64,000 nucleotides of DNA, taken from Sediminibacterium sp. (GTDB taxonomy: Bacteria > Bacteroidota > Bacteroidia > Chitinophagales > Chitinophagaceae). The stretch is from the NCBI RefSeq assembly GCF_019264485.1, contig NZ_JAHVAA010000006.1, positions 186,001 through 250,000 of the forward strand, read 5' to 3'. How positions within the stretch are numbered: the stretch's first letter is position 1; each line of letters begins with the position of its first letter. Under the pieces are notes generated by a model, which searched no databases, was not told the origin of the DNA, and saw only the letters and a list, made by a program, of their open reading frames with translations. Of this stretch, positions 9,240 through 17,030 are shown in pieces. The translations under genes and the position numbers were made by a program.

Positions 9240-9710
9240 ATGAAGAAAATTGTACTAATGATTTTACTCGGTATCAGTTTTACAACTCATGCCCAAACAG
9301 CTGATGACTTAAACGAAAATTTGATTAAAGAAACAGTGAATTCTTTTTTCCTGTCATTAGAAAAGCAGGATACCGTGTTATTTAAAACAGTGGTATTACT
9401 CGATGGGCAACTCTGGCGGGTATCGAATCTTTCAGACCCGAAAAAATATGATATGAGAGATTTTAGAACTGATATGAATAAGGTAATCTCAAAAAAAAAG
9501 GTAAAAGAAATACCTCACCGGTTCGATATTAAAATACATAATGGAATTGCTATGGCCTGGGTGCCCTATGAGTTTCTGGTGAATGAAAAATTCTCTCATT
9601 GCGGCATCGATGTTTTTACATTGATACAGACACCAGCAGGGTGGAAAATTGTAAACGCATCCTATACCATTGATCAAACAGGTTGTGCAGCATTAAAGAA
9701 GGGCAAATAA
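9240..9710 (+). CDS. Secreted NTF2-like (SnoaL-type) protein
   Basis: A 156-residue protein with a clear signal peptide (MKKIVLMILLGISFTTHAQ). The mature part has the layout of NTF2/SnoaL-like domains: a first helix with LIKETVNSFFLSLEKQD, then a curved sheet ending in HCGIDVFTLIQTPAGWKIV and the common ending of the fold. Such domains bind small hydrophobic ligands or act as enzymes in many contexts; no catalytic residue can be named here. It stands alone between the amidohydrolase (opposite strand) and the DUF4256 gene 46 bp downstream, with which it could share a transcript. Confidence 0.8.
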   Translation: MKKIVLMILLGISFTTHAQTADDLNENLIKETVNSFFLSLEKQDTVLFKTVVLLDGQLWRVSNLSDPKKYDMRDFRTDMNKVISKKKVKEIPHRFDIKIHNGIAMAWVPYEFLVNEKFSHCGIDVFTLIQTPAGWKIVNASYTIDQTGCAALKKGK

Positions 9711-9756
9711 GAATGTATTAGTAATCAATAAAGCTTACAATAAAAATAATAGCTGT

Positions 9757-10308
9757 ATGAAATTATCAGCGAAGCAAGCCAACGAACTGATTGATCTCTT
9801 AAAAGTTCGTTTTGAAAAAAACACTAAACGACATAAAGGTATTGAGTGGAGCAAAGTGGAAGCAAGGTTAAAAGCCAATGCTGATAAACTATGGTCGCTC
9901 AGTGAAATGGAAAGAACAGGCGGTGAACCTGATGTAACAGGGCAGGACAAAAAAACAGGCGCTATTATTTTTTGCGACTGTTCAGCTGAAAGTCCGGCTG
10001 GCCGAAGAAGTTTATGTTACGATCGGGAGGCGCTTAACAGTCGTAAAGAGTTTAAGCCTTCGGATACTGCAGTTGATATGGCTGCGACGATGGGGGTTGA
10101 AATATTAAATGAAGAGGAGTACAGAAATTTACAGATGCTGGGAAATTTTGATGCAAAAACTTCCAGCTGGTTAAAAACACCTGAAGCCATCCGTAAACAT
10201 GGAGGTGCCATTTTCGGCGACTGGCGGTATCAGCATGTATTTGTGTACCATAATGGGGCGGGATCTTATTATGCGGCGAGGGGCTTTAGGGCATCTGTAC
10301 TGGTTTAA
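9757..10308 (+). CDS. DUF4256 family protein
   Basis: A 183-residue cytoplasmic protein matching the DUF4256 pattern: SEMERTGGEPDVTG, then FCDCSAESPAGRRSLCYD and MGVEILNEEEYRNLQ, with FGDWRYQHVFVYHNGA near the end. The family is widespread and uncharacterised. The MGVEILNEEEY segment is typical of small stress-associated proteins of this family, but no reaction is known to me. It lies 46 bp after the NTF2-like gene and 61 bp before the Crp-type regulator, so the three could form a loose operon. Confidence 0.85.
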   Translation: MKLSAKQANELIDLLKVRFEKNTKRHKGIEWSKVEARLKANADKLWSLSEMERTGGEPDVTGQDKKTGAIIFCDCSAESPAGRRSLCYDREALNSRKEFKPSDTAVDMAATMGVEILNEEEYRNLQMLGNFDAKTSSWLKTPEAIRKHGGAIFGDWRYQHVFVYHNGAGSYYAARGFRASVLV

Positions 10309-10369
10309 ACCCGGTAATCAAAGGCAATTAAATAATTGCCGTTTATTTACAACAGCAAAGCATTGGCAG

Positions 10370-10960
10370 ATGAGCGGAAAAGATAAAATTGTCGAATACA
10401 TTAACAGATCTGTTTCTTTAACGGAAGCAGAGGCGGAAGTATTTGGTGCATCCTTCAAAGAAAAAAGAATAAAAAAAAGACAGTTTATTGTACAGCCTGA
10501 TTTTATTGTAAAACACAGAAACTATGTATTGGAAGGCGCTTTCAGGGCCTATGTAGTTGATGATAGCGGTAACGACAATACCATTGCATTTGCCATTGAA
10601 GACTGGTGGATCACAGATTATAATAGTTATATTCTTCAAAAACCTGCTACCATGTTTGTAGTGGCACTGGAAGACAGTAAAATTTTGGAGATTTCTTTTG
10701 AACAGGAAGAAGCATTGAAAAAAAGCAATCATAAATTTGAAACTTTTTTCAGAATCAGGGCCGAACGCACTGCTGCTTTTATGCAGCAAAGAATTATTGC
10801 TGGTCTTACACAAACAGCTGGCCAGCGGTATGAACAGTTCCTTGAAAAATATCCACAGATTGTTCAAAGGGTACCACAGTATGCACTTGCCTCATATCTC
10901 GGCATGACTACAGAATTTCTCTCCCGTATACGAAACAGGAAGAGAACAAAAAATAGTTGA
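10370..10960 (+). CDS. Crp/Fnr-family transcriptional regulator
   Basis: A 196-residue regulator with an N-terminal cyclic-nucleotide-binding-like beta barrel (KKRQFIVQPDFIVKHRNYV to about 115), a connecting helix, and a short C-terminal helix-turn-helix (YALASYLGMTTEFLSRIRNR). It lacks the Arg/Glu pair typical of cAMP binding and any Cys cluster, as is usual for the Bacteroidota members that act as ligand-free or unknown-ligand regulators. The start at 10370 is preferred; a longer frame from 10199 would overlap the DUF4256 gene and adds no conserved sequence. An AhpD-like gene with a perfect inverted repeat in front of it follows 102 bp downstream and is the obvious candidate target. Confidence 0.9.
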   Translation: MSGKDKIVEYINRSVSLTEAEAEVFGASFKEKRIKKRQFIVQPDFIVKHRNYVLEGAFRAYVVDDSGNDNTIAFAIEDWWITDYNSYILQKPATMFVVALEDSKILEISFEQEEALKKSNHKFETFFRIRAERTAAFMQQRIIAGLTQTAGQRYEQFLEKYPQIVQRVPQYALASYLGMTTEFLSRIRNRKRTKNS

Positions 10961-11017
10961 TCTACATCAATCATTTTTCCTGTACTACTTCATTTTCTAT
11001 GTTTATCGGTCTTGCCA

Positions 11018-11062
11018 ATTTTACAGTGTCAATAATGACATATCATTTTAACACTGTAAAAT
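11018..11062. promoter_or_regulatory. 12-bp perfect inverted repeat before AhpD-like gene
   Basis: ATTTTACAGTGT (11018-11029) and ACACTGTAAAAT (11051-11062) are perfect inverted repeats with a 21-nt spacer, and the second arm ends at the base before the ATG at 11063. It can be an operator for the upstream Crp-type regulator or an mRNA hairpin masking the start codon. Confidence 0.6.
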
Positions 11063-11611
11063 ATGACAACAACAAATGCAGGAACATTTGCTATTCCTAC
11101 CAAATCAGACGTAACAGCAAACAACCAGGCCATTTTCGATACACTTCAGAGCCGTTTGGGTTTTGTGCCTAATCTCTACGCCTATTTTGCAAAAAGCGAA
11201 ACGGCATTAAGCGATTACCTTACCCTGCAGAACCGGAAAAGCTCCCTAAAAGCCAAAGAGCGGGAAGTGATTAATCTGGTAACAAGCCAGATCAATGGGT
11301 GCAGGTACTGCCAGAGTGCCCATACAGCAATTGGTAAAATGAATGGATTTACAGATGAGCAGATTTTGGAAATACGTAAGGGGACCGCAGGTTTTGATCA
11401 TCAATTAGATGCGCTGGCAAAGTTTACAGCAGCGGTAGTAACCAGCCGTGGAAAGGCAAGCGAAGCAAGTAAAGAAGCTTTTTTTGCAGCAGGCTATAAT
11501 GAGGTAAACATGATTGATGCCGTAATCGTTATCGGCGACAAAATCATCAGTAACTATATACACAACCTTACTTCTTTCGAAATTGATTTTCCAATAGCCG
11601 ATGAAATCTGA
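11063..11611 (+). CDS. Carboxymuconolactone decarboxylase family (AhpD-like) protein
   Basis: A 182-residue AhpD/CMD-fold protein. The redox signature is GCRYCQSAHTAIGKMNG: CxxC followed by His, as in peroxidase-type AhpD proteins where the Cys pair relays electrons. The N-terminal part (SRLGFVPNLYAYFAKSETAL) and NRKSSLKAKEREVINLVTSQ are typical for the uncharacterised peroxidase-related branch. Its likely role is disulfide-linked peroxide or reactive-electrophile defence in the cytoplasm, but no AhpC is nearby. The start is preceded directly by a 12-bp perfect inverted repeat, and a Crp-type regulator lies upstream, which together suggest regulated expression. An inverted repeat at 11684-11729 may end its transcript. 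Confidence 0.88.
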   Translation: MTTTNAGTFAIPTKSDVTANNQAIFDTLQSRLGFVPNLYAYFAKSETALSDYLTLQNRKSSLKAKEREVINLVTSQINGCRYCQSAHTAIGKMNGFTDEQILEIRKGTAGFDHQLDALAKFTAAVVTSRGKASEASKEAFFAAGYNEVNMIDAVIVIGDKIISNYIHNLTSFEIDFPIADEI

Positions 11612-11683
11612 GCATTGTTTCCTTTTACTGGGCAGTGACAATAAAATTCAATACCATAAACCCATCACTTTACAAGCGCAGCA

Positions 11684-11729
11684 AAGTTTTCCTTTACCGC
11701 AAGGTTAAATCTGCGATAAAGGAAAACTT
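11684..11729. terminator. Inverted repeat downstream of AhpD-like gene
   Basis: A perfect 13-bp stem (AAGTTTTCCTTTA at 11684-11696, TAAAGGAAAACTT at 11717-11729) with a 20-nt loop, 72 bp beyond the AhpD-like stop. It is followed by A/T-rich sequence but no long T run, so it is a possible terminator or 3'-end stabiliser. Confidence 0.5.
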
Positions 11730-11830
11730 ATATTGTCTTACAGCCAGGCAGGCCAGATAACCTGTTATTGAAAACAGATTTTACATTAATACAAATGTTT
11801 ATATCTTAGTGTGCAATTAAATTTAACTGC

Positions 11831-12400
11831 ATGCAAAAAATTGTCATTGCATTGGTTACGTGCATATTGTTTTCATCGGTGCTAACAGCGCAGAAAACTA
11901 CACTTGTGGGTATAAATTTTACTGCTGAAACTTCAGGTAACCACTTCAGGCCTGGATTTGGCGTAATGATAGAACATAAGTTTACAAAAAAAAGCGGTAT
12001 TGAAACCGGGTTGTATTACAGAAATTATTCACGGACTAATACTTATCTTTTTCAAAACAGCGCCGGTACGGGATTGGTCCCATATACAATTATATTAGTG
12101 GAAAGATTTATCTCTTTCCCCTTACTGTATAAATTTTATTCCCGCCTGGTAAATGTTAGTGCAGGTCTTAGTTTTGATTTTTATACTGGTTTCCGTCATA
12201 AAAACAAGAGTCAGCAAATTACTGTTACTGATTACAGTATTGACCCCAATATGGCTATAGGTGTGCAGGTTAAAATAAGTAAGCCGATTAAACTTGATAA
12301 CAAACTTTTGCTTGAGCCGGAATTTCGTTTTAACCCTGTTATCACTTATGGGAGAACATACGGGGGATTAGGCATTACGGCAAAGTATAGATTGAAATGA
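11831..12400 (+). CDS. Outer-membrane beta-barrel protein (PorT-like fold)
   Basis: A 189-residue secreted protein with a signal peptide (MQKIVIALVTCILFSSVLTAQ). The rest shows alternating polar/hydrophobic strands with aromatic ends, such as KKSGIETGLYYRNYS and YKFYSRLVNVSAGLSFDFYTG, and ends in LGITAKYRLK, typical of 8-stranded OMP_b-brl domains common in this phylum. It probably sits in the outer membrane; cargo or partner is unknown. It follows a gap after the AhpD-like gene and lies 16 bp before the DinB gene, so the two may be co-transcribed although no functional link is apparent. Confidence 0.82.
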   Translation: MQKIVIALVTCILFSSVLTAQKTTLVGINFTAETSGNHFRPGFGVMIEHKFTKKSGIETGLYYRNYSRTNTYLFQNSAGTGLVPYTIILVERFISFPLLYKFYSRLVNVSAGLSFDFYTGFRHKNKSQQITVTDYSIDPNMAIGVQVKISKPIKLDNKLLLEPEFRFNPVITYGRTYGGLGITAKYRLK

Positions 12401-12416
12401 TAATAATAACTGAATT

Positions 12417-12875
12417 ATGATGGATGCATTTTTTAAAATCTGGGAAACCAACCGCAATAATTATTTGCGTTTTATAGAACCGCTTACACTGGAACAACTG
12501 AATAAAACTCCCGAAGGGTTTAACAATAATATCATCTGGAATGTGGGTCATATTATTGTGGCACAACAATCGCTGGTTTACCGTTTGTCGGGGCTGCCAA
12601 TGCAGGTAACGGATGAAATGTTTAACCTGTATAAACCCGGCACAAAACCAGAAAGAGCTATTACACAGCAGGAAGCAGATGAACTCAAACAATTACTGAT
12701 CGCACTCTGCGAACAGACAAGAAAAGATGTTGAGAAAGGTATTTTCACCAGCTTCACCGGCAGAATGACCGCTACCGGATTTGATCTTGCATCTTTTGAT
12801 GATGCATTGGAATTTAATAATTATCATGAAGGTTTGCATTTGGGGATGATGATGACTATCCGTAAGTTTATATAA
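12417..12875 (+). CDS. DinB family protein
   Basis: A 152-residue four-helix-bundle protein of the DinB/YfiT superfamily. Helix 1 contains FKIWETNRNNYLRFIEPL, then IIWNVGHIIVAQQSLVYRL supplies the first metal His, and the C-terminal helix has NNYHEGLHLGMMMTIRKF with the other two His. The three-His site usually binds Ni or Zn, and some members are thiol-dependent transferases (bacillithiol or mycothiol S-transferases). The partner thiol is unknown here. It follows the beta-barrel gene by 16 bp and precedes the rhodanese lipoprotein. Confidence 0.9.
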   Translation: MMDAFFKIWETNRNNYLRFIEPLTLEQLNKTPEGFNNNIIWNVGHIIVAQQSLVYRLSGLPMQVTDEMFNLYKPGTKPERAITQQEADELKQLLIALCEQTRKDVEKGIFTSFTGRMTATGFDLASFDDALEFNNYHEGLHLGMMMTIRKFI

Positions 12876-12911
12876 TCCTATATGTATCAGATAAGTATTT
12901 AAAAGAGTTGT

Positions 12912-13457
12912 ATGAGTAATCTGATTGGTTTACTATCTCGTCTGATGCTGTTTAGCATAACCACTATGCTAATACTTTCCTGTACTTTCTCTCCTGAAAA
13001 TGAAGTGGCAGAAAAACCAGTGTTTAAATGTTTACCCTGTGGTCTTGATTGCGACATGGTGCTGTATGAAAAAGAGGGAATATGCAAGCATTGTGAAATG
13101 GAACTCGTACCTGCTTCAACCATTACATTCAAAACCATAGAGCCATCTGCCATTTGTGAATATATCAGCCAACACCCTGAAGTGGTTTTGCTGGATGTAA
13201 GAACCAAAGAAGAATTTGAAGGAAATACAGAGCCCGATTTCGGAACATTAAAAAATGCAATTAACTTACCCATACAAGAACTTGAGGCAAACATGACCAG
13301 TCTGGAGCAGTATAAAAACAAAGACATTATTGTATTCTGCTCACATAGTCACAGAAGCCCGAGAGCCAGTTATATGTTAACACAAAATGGGTTTAAGCGA
13401 GTGACTAATATGGCTGGAGGCATGAGTGTACTTGCAGACAGTAGTTGTAAAAAGTAA
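12912..13457 (+). CDS. Lipoprotein with metal-binding Cys cluster and rhodanese domain
   Basis: A 181-residue protein with a lipoprotein signal peptide (LILSC, Cys24), so it should be anchored in the envelope. After it comes a zinc-ribbon-like cluster (CLPCGLDC, then CKHCEMEL), resembling heavy-metal-binding domains of efflux systems. A full rhodanese domain follows (VVLLDVRTKEEFEG; active loop CSHSHRS with the persulfide Cys). Rhodaneses move sulfane sulfur; here the role is periplasmic or surface-exposed and unknown. The metal-binding ribbon joined to a rhodanese is the notable point. The YqaE-like gene starts 10 bp downstream, suggesting co-transcription. Confidence 0.85.
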   Translation: MSNLIGLLSRLMLFSITTMLILSCTFSPENEVAEKPVFKCLPCGLDCDMVLYEKEGICKHCEMELVPASTITFKTIEPSAICEYISQHPEVVLLDVRTKEEFEGNTEPDFGTLKNAINLPIQELEANMTSLEQYKNKDIIVFCSHSHRSPRASYMLTQNGFKRVTNMAGGMSVLADSSCKK

Positions 13458-13467
13458 ATTTCAATCC

Positions 13468-13665
13468 ATGACTTTAGTTGCTATTTTTCTGCCTTTTTTA
13501 TCATTTATGCTTCGAGGAAGAATACTAACTGGCATTATTTGTTTGGTATTACAGGTAACGCTAATTGGCTGGATACCTGCAGCAATATGGGCTACTATTT
13601 CATTACAAAATGCCAGAGCCGACAGGCGAAACGAAAAATTAATCCGGGCACTAAAGAAAAAGTAA
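13468..13665 (+). CDS. YqaE/Pmp3 family small membrane protein
   Basis: A 65-residue protein with two membrane helices (TLVAIFLPFLSFMLRG and TGIICLVLQVTLIGWIPAAI), the hallmark of the UPF0057/Pmp3 family, followed by a basic tail (NEKLIRALKKK). Homologues in yeast and plants affect membrane potential and salt tolerance; the bacterial role is unknown. I chose the ATG at 13468, as the 14 residues before it belong to a non-conserved extension that overlaps the rhodanese gene. It begins 10 bp after the rhodanese stop. Confidence 0.88.
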   Translation: MTLVAIFLPFLSFMLRGRILTGIICLVLQVTLIGWIPAAIWATISLQNARADRRNEKLIRALKKK

Positions 13666-13754
13666 TCTGCAAAAAACATGGTCGGGTATTATGTGGTAAG
13701 AACTGGGGATCAATGCAAGTATTAAAATCAGTAACTTTCAATAAAACCAAGGCC

Positions 13755-14636
13755 ATGCTAAAAAAATATCTTTTCATTTTTGTTTTTGCGCTCTTTGCAA
13801 TTCAGTTAATAAACGCACAACAGGTTATAAAGCTCTACGAAGGCAAAGCCCCCGGCTCCGAAAACTGGAACTGGTCTGAAGCAACTATCGAGAAAACCAG
13901 TTGGAACACACCTGTAGTATATAATGTAGCCGACCCCACACTAACCGTCATCAAACCCGAAGCAGGAAAAGCCAATGGTACGGCGGTGATAATTTGTCCG
14001 GGTGGTGGTTTTTTTGCCCTCTCTATAGAAAATGAAGGATTGGGTGTGGCCAGGTGGCTGGCAACAAAAGGGGTAACCTGTTTCGTGTTGAAATACAGAC
14101 TGGCAAAAGCATCCGGTGACGATCCGATCAAAGATTTTAATGCCTCATTTGGTGATAAGGAATTACAGGCCAAACAAATGGCATCTGTACCCATGGCCAT
14201 AGCTGATGGTAAACAGGCAGTGGCATATGTAAGAAAAAATGCAGCACAATTGGGTGTTGATCCCAATAAAATAGGCATCATGGGTTTTTCAGCAGGCGGA
14301 ACAGTAGCTGGTTCAGCTGGTTTTGGATATACCGCAGAGAATAAACCCGATTTTGTAGCACCTATCTATGCCTTCCTCCCACCCGAAATGCAGGGCACGG
14401 TTACGGCAGATGCACCACCTATGTTTATTGCAGTGGCTTCCGATGACCAGATTGGTTTGCAAACGCATAGTGTTGCGTTGTATACTAAATGGAACACGGC
14501 CAAACGCTCAGCCGAGTTACATGTATATAATAAAGGTGGACATGGTTTTGGTATCCGCAAACAGCAACAACCATCCGATGCCTGGGCCGATCAGTTTGCG
14601 GCCTGGCTGGAATACCAGGGGTTTCTCAAAAAATAG
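13755..14636 (+). CDS. Secreted alpha/beta hydrolase (BD-FAE/xylan esterase-like)
   Basis: A 293-residue protein with a signal peptide (MLKKYLFIFVFALFAIQLINAQ). The alpha/beta hydrolase core has the oxyanion segment IICPGGGFFALS, the nucleophile elbow GFSAGG, an Asp in VASDDQIGL, and a His in GGHGFG, so the Ser-Asp-His triad is complete. Related Bacteroidota proteins are annotated as acetyl xylan or feruloyl esterases acting on plant polysaccharides, but no other polysaccharide-utilisation gene lies nearby. The frame extends upstream to 13539 inside the YqaE gene; the signal peptide marks 13755 as the true start. A perfect 24-bp stem hairpin with a T run follows. Confidence 0.88.
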   Translation: MLKKYLFIFVFALFAIQLINAQQVIKLYEGKAPGSENWNWSEATIEKTSWNTPVVYNVADPTLTVIKPEAGKANGTAVIICPGGGFFALSIENEGLGVARWLATKGVTCFVLKYRLAKASGDDPIKDFNASFGDKELQAKQMASVPMAIADGKQAVAYVRKNAAQLGVDPNKIGIMGFSAGGTVAGSAGFGYTAENKPDFVAPIYAFLPPEMQGTVTADAPPMFIAVASDDQIGLQTHSVALYTKWNTAKRSAELHVYNKGGHGFGIRKQQQPSDAWADQFAAWLEYQGFLKK

Positions 14637-14766
14637 GATTTAAGCTACAAGGGACAAGCCACAAGCTGTAAGTTGTTTGTGCAGAAAGGTGACGGAGGGG
14701 CATTGAAATAAGCCACAGATTCACAGATTATACTCAGTAATCTGTGAATCTGTGGCTTATTTTTTA
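14637..14766. repeat. Word repeats then perfect 24-bp hairpin, 'gccacagattcacag' copy 1
   Basis: Words of the 'aagctacaag' family occupy about 14642-14676. Then 14707-14730 and 14738-14761 form a perfect 24-bp stem with a 7-nt loop, followed by TTTTT. This is a strong terminator shape for the esterase transcript, just before the ribosomal cluster. A close relative lies at 58976-59034. Confidence 0.88.
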
Positions 14767-14846
14767 ATCAATATAAATTTCAGCTCAAATTTTTTATTGA
14801 AAATCAATGAATTACAAAGGTCCGAGTAAAAATAACACCCAAAATC

Positions 14847-14879
14847 TTTGGAAAATCGTATCAATCGGGCCTACCTTTG
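14847..14879 (+). promoter_or_regulatory. Promoter of the rplM-rpsI cluster
   Basis: TTTG at 14847-14850 and TACCTTTG at 14872-14879 fit the -33 TTTG and -7 TAnnTTTG elements of the Bacteroidota primary sigma factor, with 21 nt between. It lies about 65 bp before the rplM ATG and is the best promoter in the window. Confidence 0.8.
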
Positions 14880-14880
14880 C

Positions 14881-14944
14881 CGTCCGAAAATTCGGGATAT
14901 TAAAACCGGTGGGATAGCACCGGGTTCACTAAAAAAGAAATATT
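14881..14944 (+). promoter_or_regulatory. 5' leader of rplM with two small hairpins
   Basis: The predicted leader has a small hairpin (CCGA/TCGG around 14882-14893) and a 6-bp hairpin with the shape CCGGTG-loop-CACCGG around 14907-14925, then an A-rich stretch before the ATG. Ribosomal protein leaders that bind their own protein are common; whether this one is regulatory is unproven. Confidence 0.4.
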
Positions 14945-15388
14945 ATGAGTAAACTCCATTTCACCACCAAGCATGCAAATGCGGCTACCGTTCAGCACAA
15001 CTGGTATGTGGTTGACGGTGCTAATCAAACCGTAGGTCGTATTGCTTCAAAGATTGCTTCTGTTCTGCGTGGTAAGAACAAAGCTTATTACACACCGCAC
15101 GTAGATTGTGGTGATTACGTAATTGTTATCAACGCTGAGAAAGTTGTTTTCACTGGTAACAAATTCGAAGACAAACAATACATTAACTATTCTGGTTACC
15201 CCGGTGGTAAAAAAGAAGAAGCAGCACAGGATCTGATCAAGCGTCGTCCTGAAGTGATCATGGAAAGAGCGGTAAAAGGTATGTTACCTAAAAACCGTTT
15301 AGGCCGTAAAATGATCAAGAAATTGTTTGTATATGCAGGTACTGCACATCCGCATACTGCTCAACAACCTAAAGAACTGAAGTTCTAA
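14945..15388 (+). CDS. rplM: 50S ribosomal protein L13
   Basis: A component of the large ribosomal subunit, binding 23S rRNA early in assembly. The 147 residues match L13: [20 protein letters not shown] near the N-terminus, [16 protein letters not shown], and the C-terminal signature [20 protein letters not shown]. It heads the cluster rplM-rpsI-rpsB-tsf, the order usual in this phylum, behind a strong promoter and a short structured leader. rpsI follows after 36 bp and is surely co-transcribed. Confidence 0.98.
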   Translation: MSKLHFTTKHANAATVQHNWYVVDGANQTVGRIASKIASVLRGKNKAYYTPHVDCGDYVIVINAEKVVFTGNKFEDKQYINYSGYPGGKKEEAAQDLIKRRPEVIMERAVKGMLPKNRLGRKMIKKLFVYAGTAHPHTAQQPKELKF

Positions 15389-15424
15389 TCCACAACAAAT
15401 TAGCTAATTACAAATTCCTGATAA

Positions 15425-15814
15425 ATGGAAAAACAAAAAAACGCAGTTGGTCGCCGTAAAGAAGCTGTTACCCGTGTCTTCATCAGCAAGGGTGATGGTA
15501 AGATCACTGTAAACGATAAAGATTATAAAGTATATTTTCCGCTGGTATACCTGCAGAATCAGGTAGAAGCGCCCCTGAAAACTGCTGAAGTATTCGGTAA
15601 GTATGATGTGGTGATCAATGCACAAGGTGGTGGCTTAAAAGGCCAGGCCGAAGCGGCGAAACTGGGTATTGCCCGTGCCCTGCTGGAAGTAAATGCTGAA
15701 TTCCGTCCGTCATTAAAAGCTGCCGGTCAACTGAAGCGCGATCCACGTGGTGTTGAACGTAAGAAATTCGGTCACAAGAAAGCACGTAGAAGCTACCAGT
15801 TTAGTAAGCGTTAA
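15425..15814 (+). CDS. rpsI: 30S ribosomal protein S9
   Basis: A small-subunit protein whose C-terminal tail reaches the P-site tRNA. The 129 residues show the S9 pattern: AVGRRKEAVTRVFISKGDGK at the start, the GGGLKGQAEAAKLGIARAL block, and the ending RKKFGHKKARRSYQFSKR with the conserved terminal Lys-Arg. It lies 36 bp after rplM. The gap to rpsB holds a word-repeat hairpin, so some transcripts may end there. Confidence 0.98.
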   Translation: MEKQKNAVGRRKEAVTRVFISKGDGKITVNDKDYKVYFPLVYLQNQVEAPLKTAEVFGKYDVVINAQGGGLKGQAEAAKLGIARALLEVNAEFRPSLKAAGQLKRDPRGVERKKFGHKKARRSYQFSKR

Positions 15815-15825
15815 TAGGAGAAGCT

Positions 15826-15898
15826 ACAAGCCACAAGCTACAAGCTTCAAGCTAATACTGCTTGCAGCTTGAGGCTTATTAGCTTGCAGCTTATAAAA
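15826..15898. repeat. Word-repeat hairpin ('aagctacaag' family)
   Basis: Repeated words (agctacaagcc, acaagctacaagcttcaagc) face their complements (gcttgcagcttgaggctt, agcttgcagctta) across a short centre near 15860, giving a long imperfect hairpin between rpsI and rpsB. It may attenuate transcription between the two genes. Confidence 0.75.
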
Positions 15899-15928
15899 TA
15901 AATTCAAAAATTACAACAATCATACAAG

Positions 15929-16819
15929 ATGGAAAATAACACTTCATTACAGCAGCAACTTCTGGAGGCCGGCGTACACTTTGGTCACCTGAAAAAGAAG
16001 TGGAACCCTAAGATGTTGCCATACATCTTTGCTGAGAAGAAAGGTATTCACATCATCGATCTGAATAAAACTGTTGATCACCTGCAGGAAGCTTCTGCAG
16101 CTGTTAAACAGATCGCCAAAAGCGGTAAGAAGATCATGTTTGTGGCTACTAAAAAACAGGCAAAAGAAATCGTTAGCGAATGTGCCAAACGTGTAAATAT
16201 GCCTTTTGCAACTGAACGTTGGTTGGGTGGTATGTTAACCAACTTCAACACTGTTCGTAAGAGCGTTAAGAAAATGCAGAGCATCGAAAAAATGCTGGCT
16301 GACGGAAGTGCTGAGAGCCTGACTAAAAAAGAGCGTCTCACCTTGAGCCGTGATAAAGACAAAATGGAGAAAGTGCTGGGTGGTATAGCCCAACTAGGTC
16401 GTTTACCTGCAGCATTGTTTCTGGTAGATATTGGTCATGAGCATATTGCGCTGGCAGAAGCCAAGCGTTTAGGCATCACCACTTTTGGTATGGTAGATAC
16501 CAATTGCGATCCTAATAAAGTAGACTTCGCCATTCCTGCGAATGACGATGCTACCAAATCTATCGCCATCATTACCAACTATATTGTTGCTGCTATTGCA
16601 GAAGGTTTGGCTGAGCGCCAGGCTTCTAAAGATGAAGAAGAAACAGACGACAGCAACAATGAAAACGAAGCAAAAGCACGTCGTTTAGAAGCTGAGGCAC
16701 AGGCCGAAGCTGGTCGTGGTGGCCGTCGTGGTGGTAGCGGAGCGCCTGCTGAAGCTGGTGCACCAAAGCGCCGCGTTCCAGGTAACCGTCGCCCTGCCGG
16801 TGGTGGTGGAAGCAGATAA
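15929..16819 (+). CDS. rpsB: 30S ribosomal protein S2 with extended tail
   Basis: A small-subunit protein that stabilises the head-body junction near S1. The core (1 to about 235) carries the S2 signatures (LLEAGVHFGHLKKKWNPKM; RWLGGMLTNFNTVRKS; FGMVDTNCDPNKVDFAIPAN). At 296 residues it is longer than the roughly 240 of E. coli. The extra C-terminus is acidic (DEEETDDSNNENE) then Ala/Glu/Gly/Arg rich, ending GNRRPAGGGGSR. Such tails occur in some Bacteroidota S2 proteins; the function is unknown. tsf follows after a hairpin, the usual partner. Confidence 0.97.
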   Translation: MENNTSLQQQLLEAGVHFGHLKKKWNPKMLPYIFAEKKGIHIIDLNKTVDHLQEASAAVKQIAKSGKKIMFVATKKQAKEIVSECAKRVNMPFATERWLGGMLTNFNTVRKSVKKMQSIEKMLADGSAESLTKKERLTLSRDKDKMEKVLGGIAQLGRLPAALFLVDIGHEHIALAEAKRLGITTFGMVDTNCDPNKVDFAIPANDDATKSIAIITNYIVAAIAEGLAERQASKDEEETDDSNNENEAKARRLEAEAQAEAGRGGRRGGSGAPAEAGAPKRRVPGNRRPAGGGGSR

Positions 16820-16831
16820 TGAAGTAATCTT

Positions 16832-16881
16832 ATTGGGTCATTACGTCATTATCTGATGAGATAGTGACATAATGACCCAAT
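16832..16881. terminator. Long imperfect hairpin between rpsB and tsf
   Basis: ATTGGGTCATTA...GTCA...TATCT pairs with AGATA...TGAC...TAATGACCCAAT, about 23 paired positions with two mismatches and a 4-nt loop. It lies 12 bp after the rpsB stop and may act as terminator or attenuator before tsf. Confidence 0.65.
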
Positions 16882-17030
16882 TTATATATACACTTCAGTG
16901 TTTTGCCATACAGGCATTGTATTTGACAATACCTGTTCATCATTTAATAAAACAGGATAGCTGGAAGAAGCAGATACATTTGCAGCCTGAACAGGTATCC
17001 CAATCATCAACATTATAAATTTCACATACC

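Noticed and set aside
10199..10369. Longer N-terminus for the Crp-type regulator
   Set aside because: It overlaps the DUF4256 gene and contains no conserved sequence; ATG 10370 directly precedes the expected N-terminus.
13539..13754. Longer N-terminus for the esterase at 13755
   Set aside because: It runs through the YqaE-like gene, and a clear signal peptide begins at 13755.
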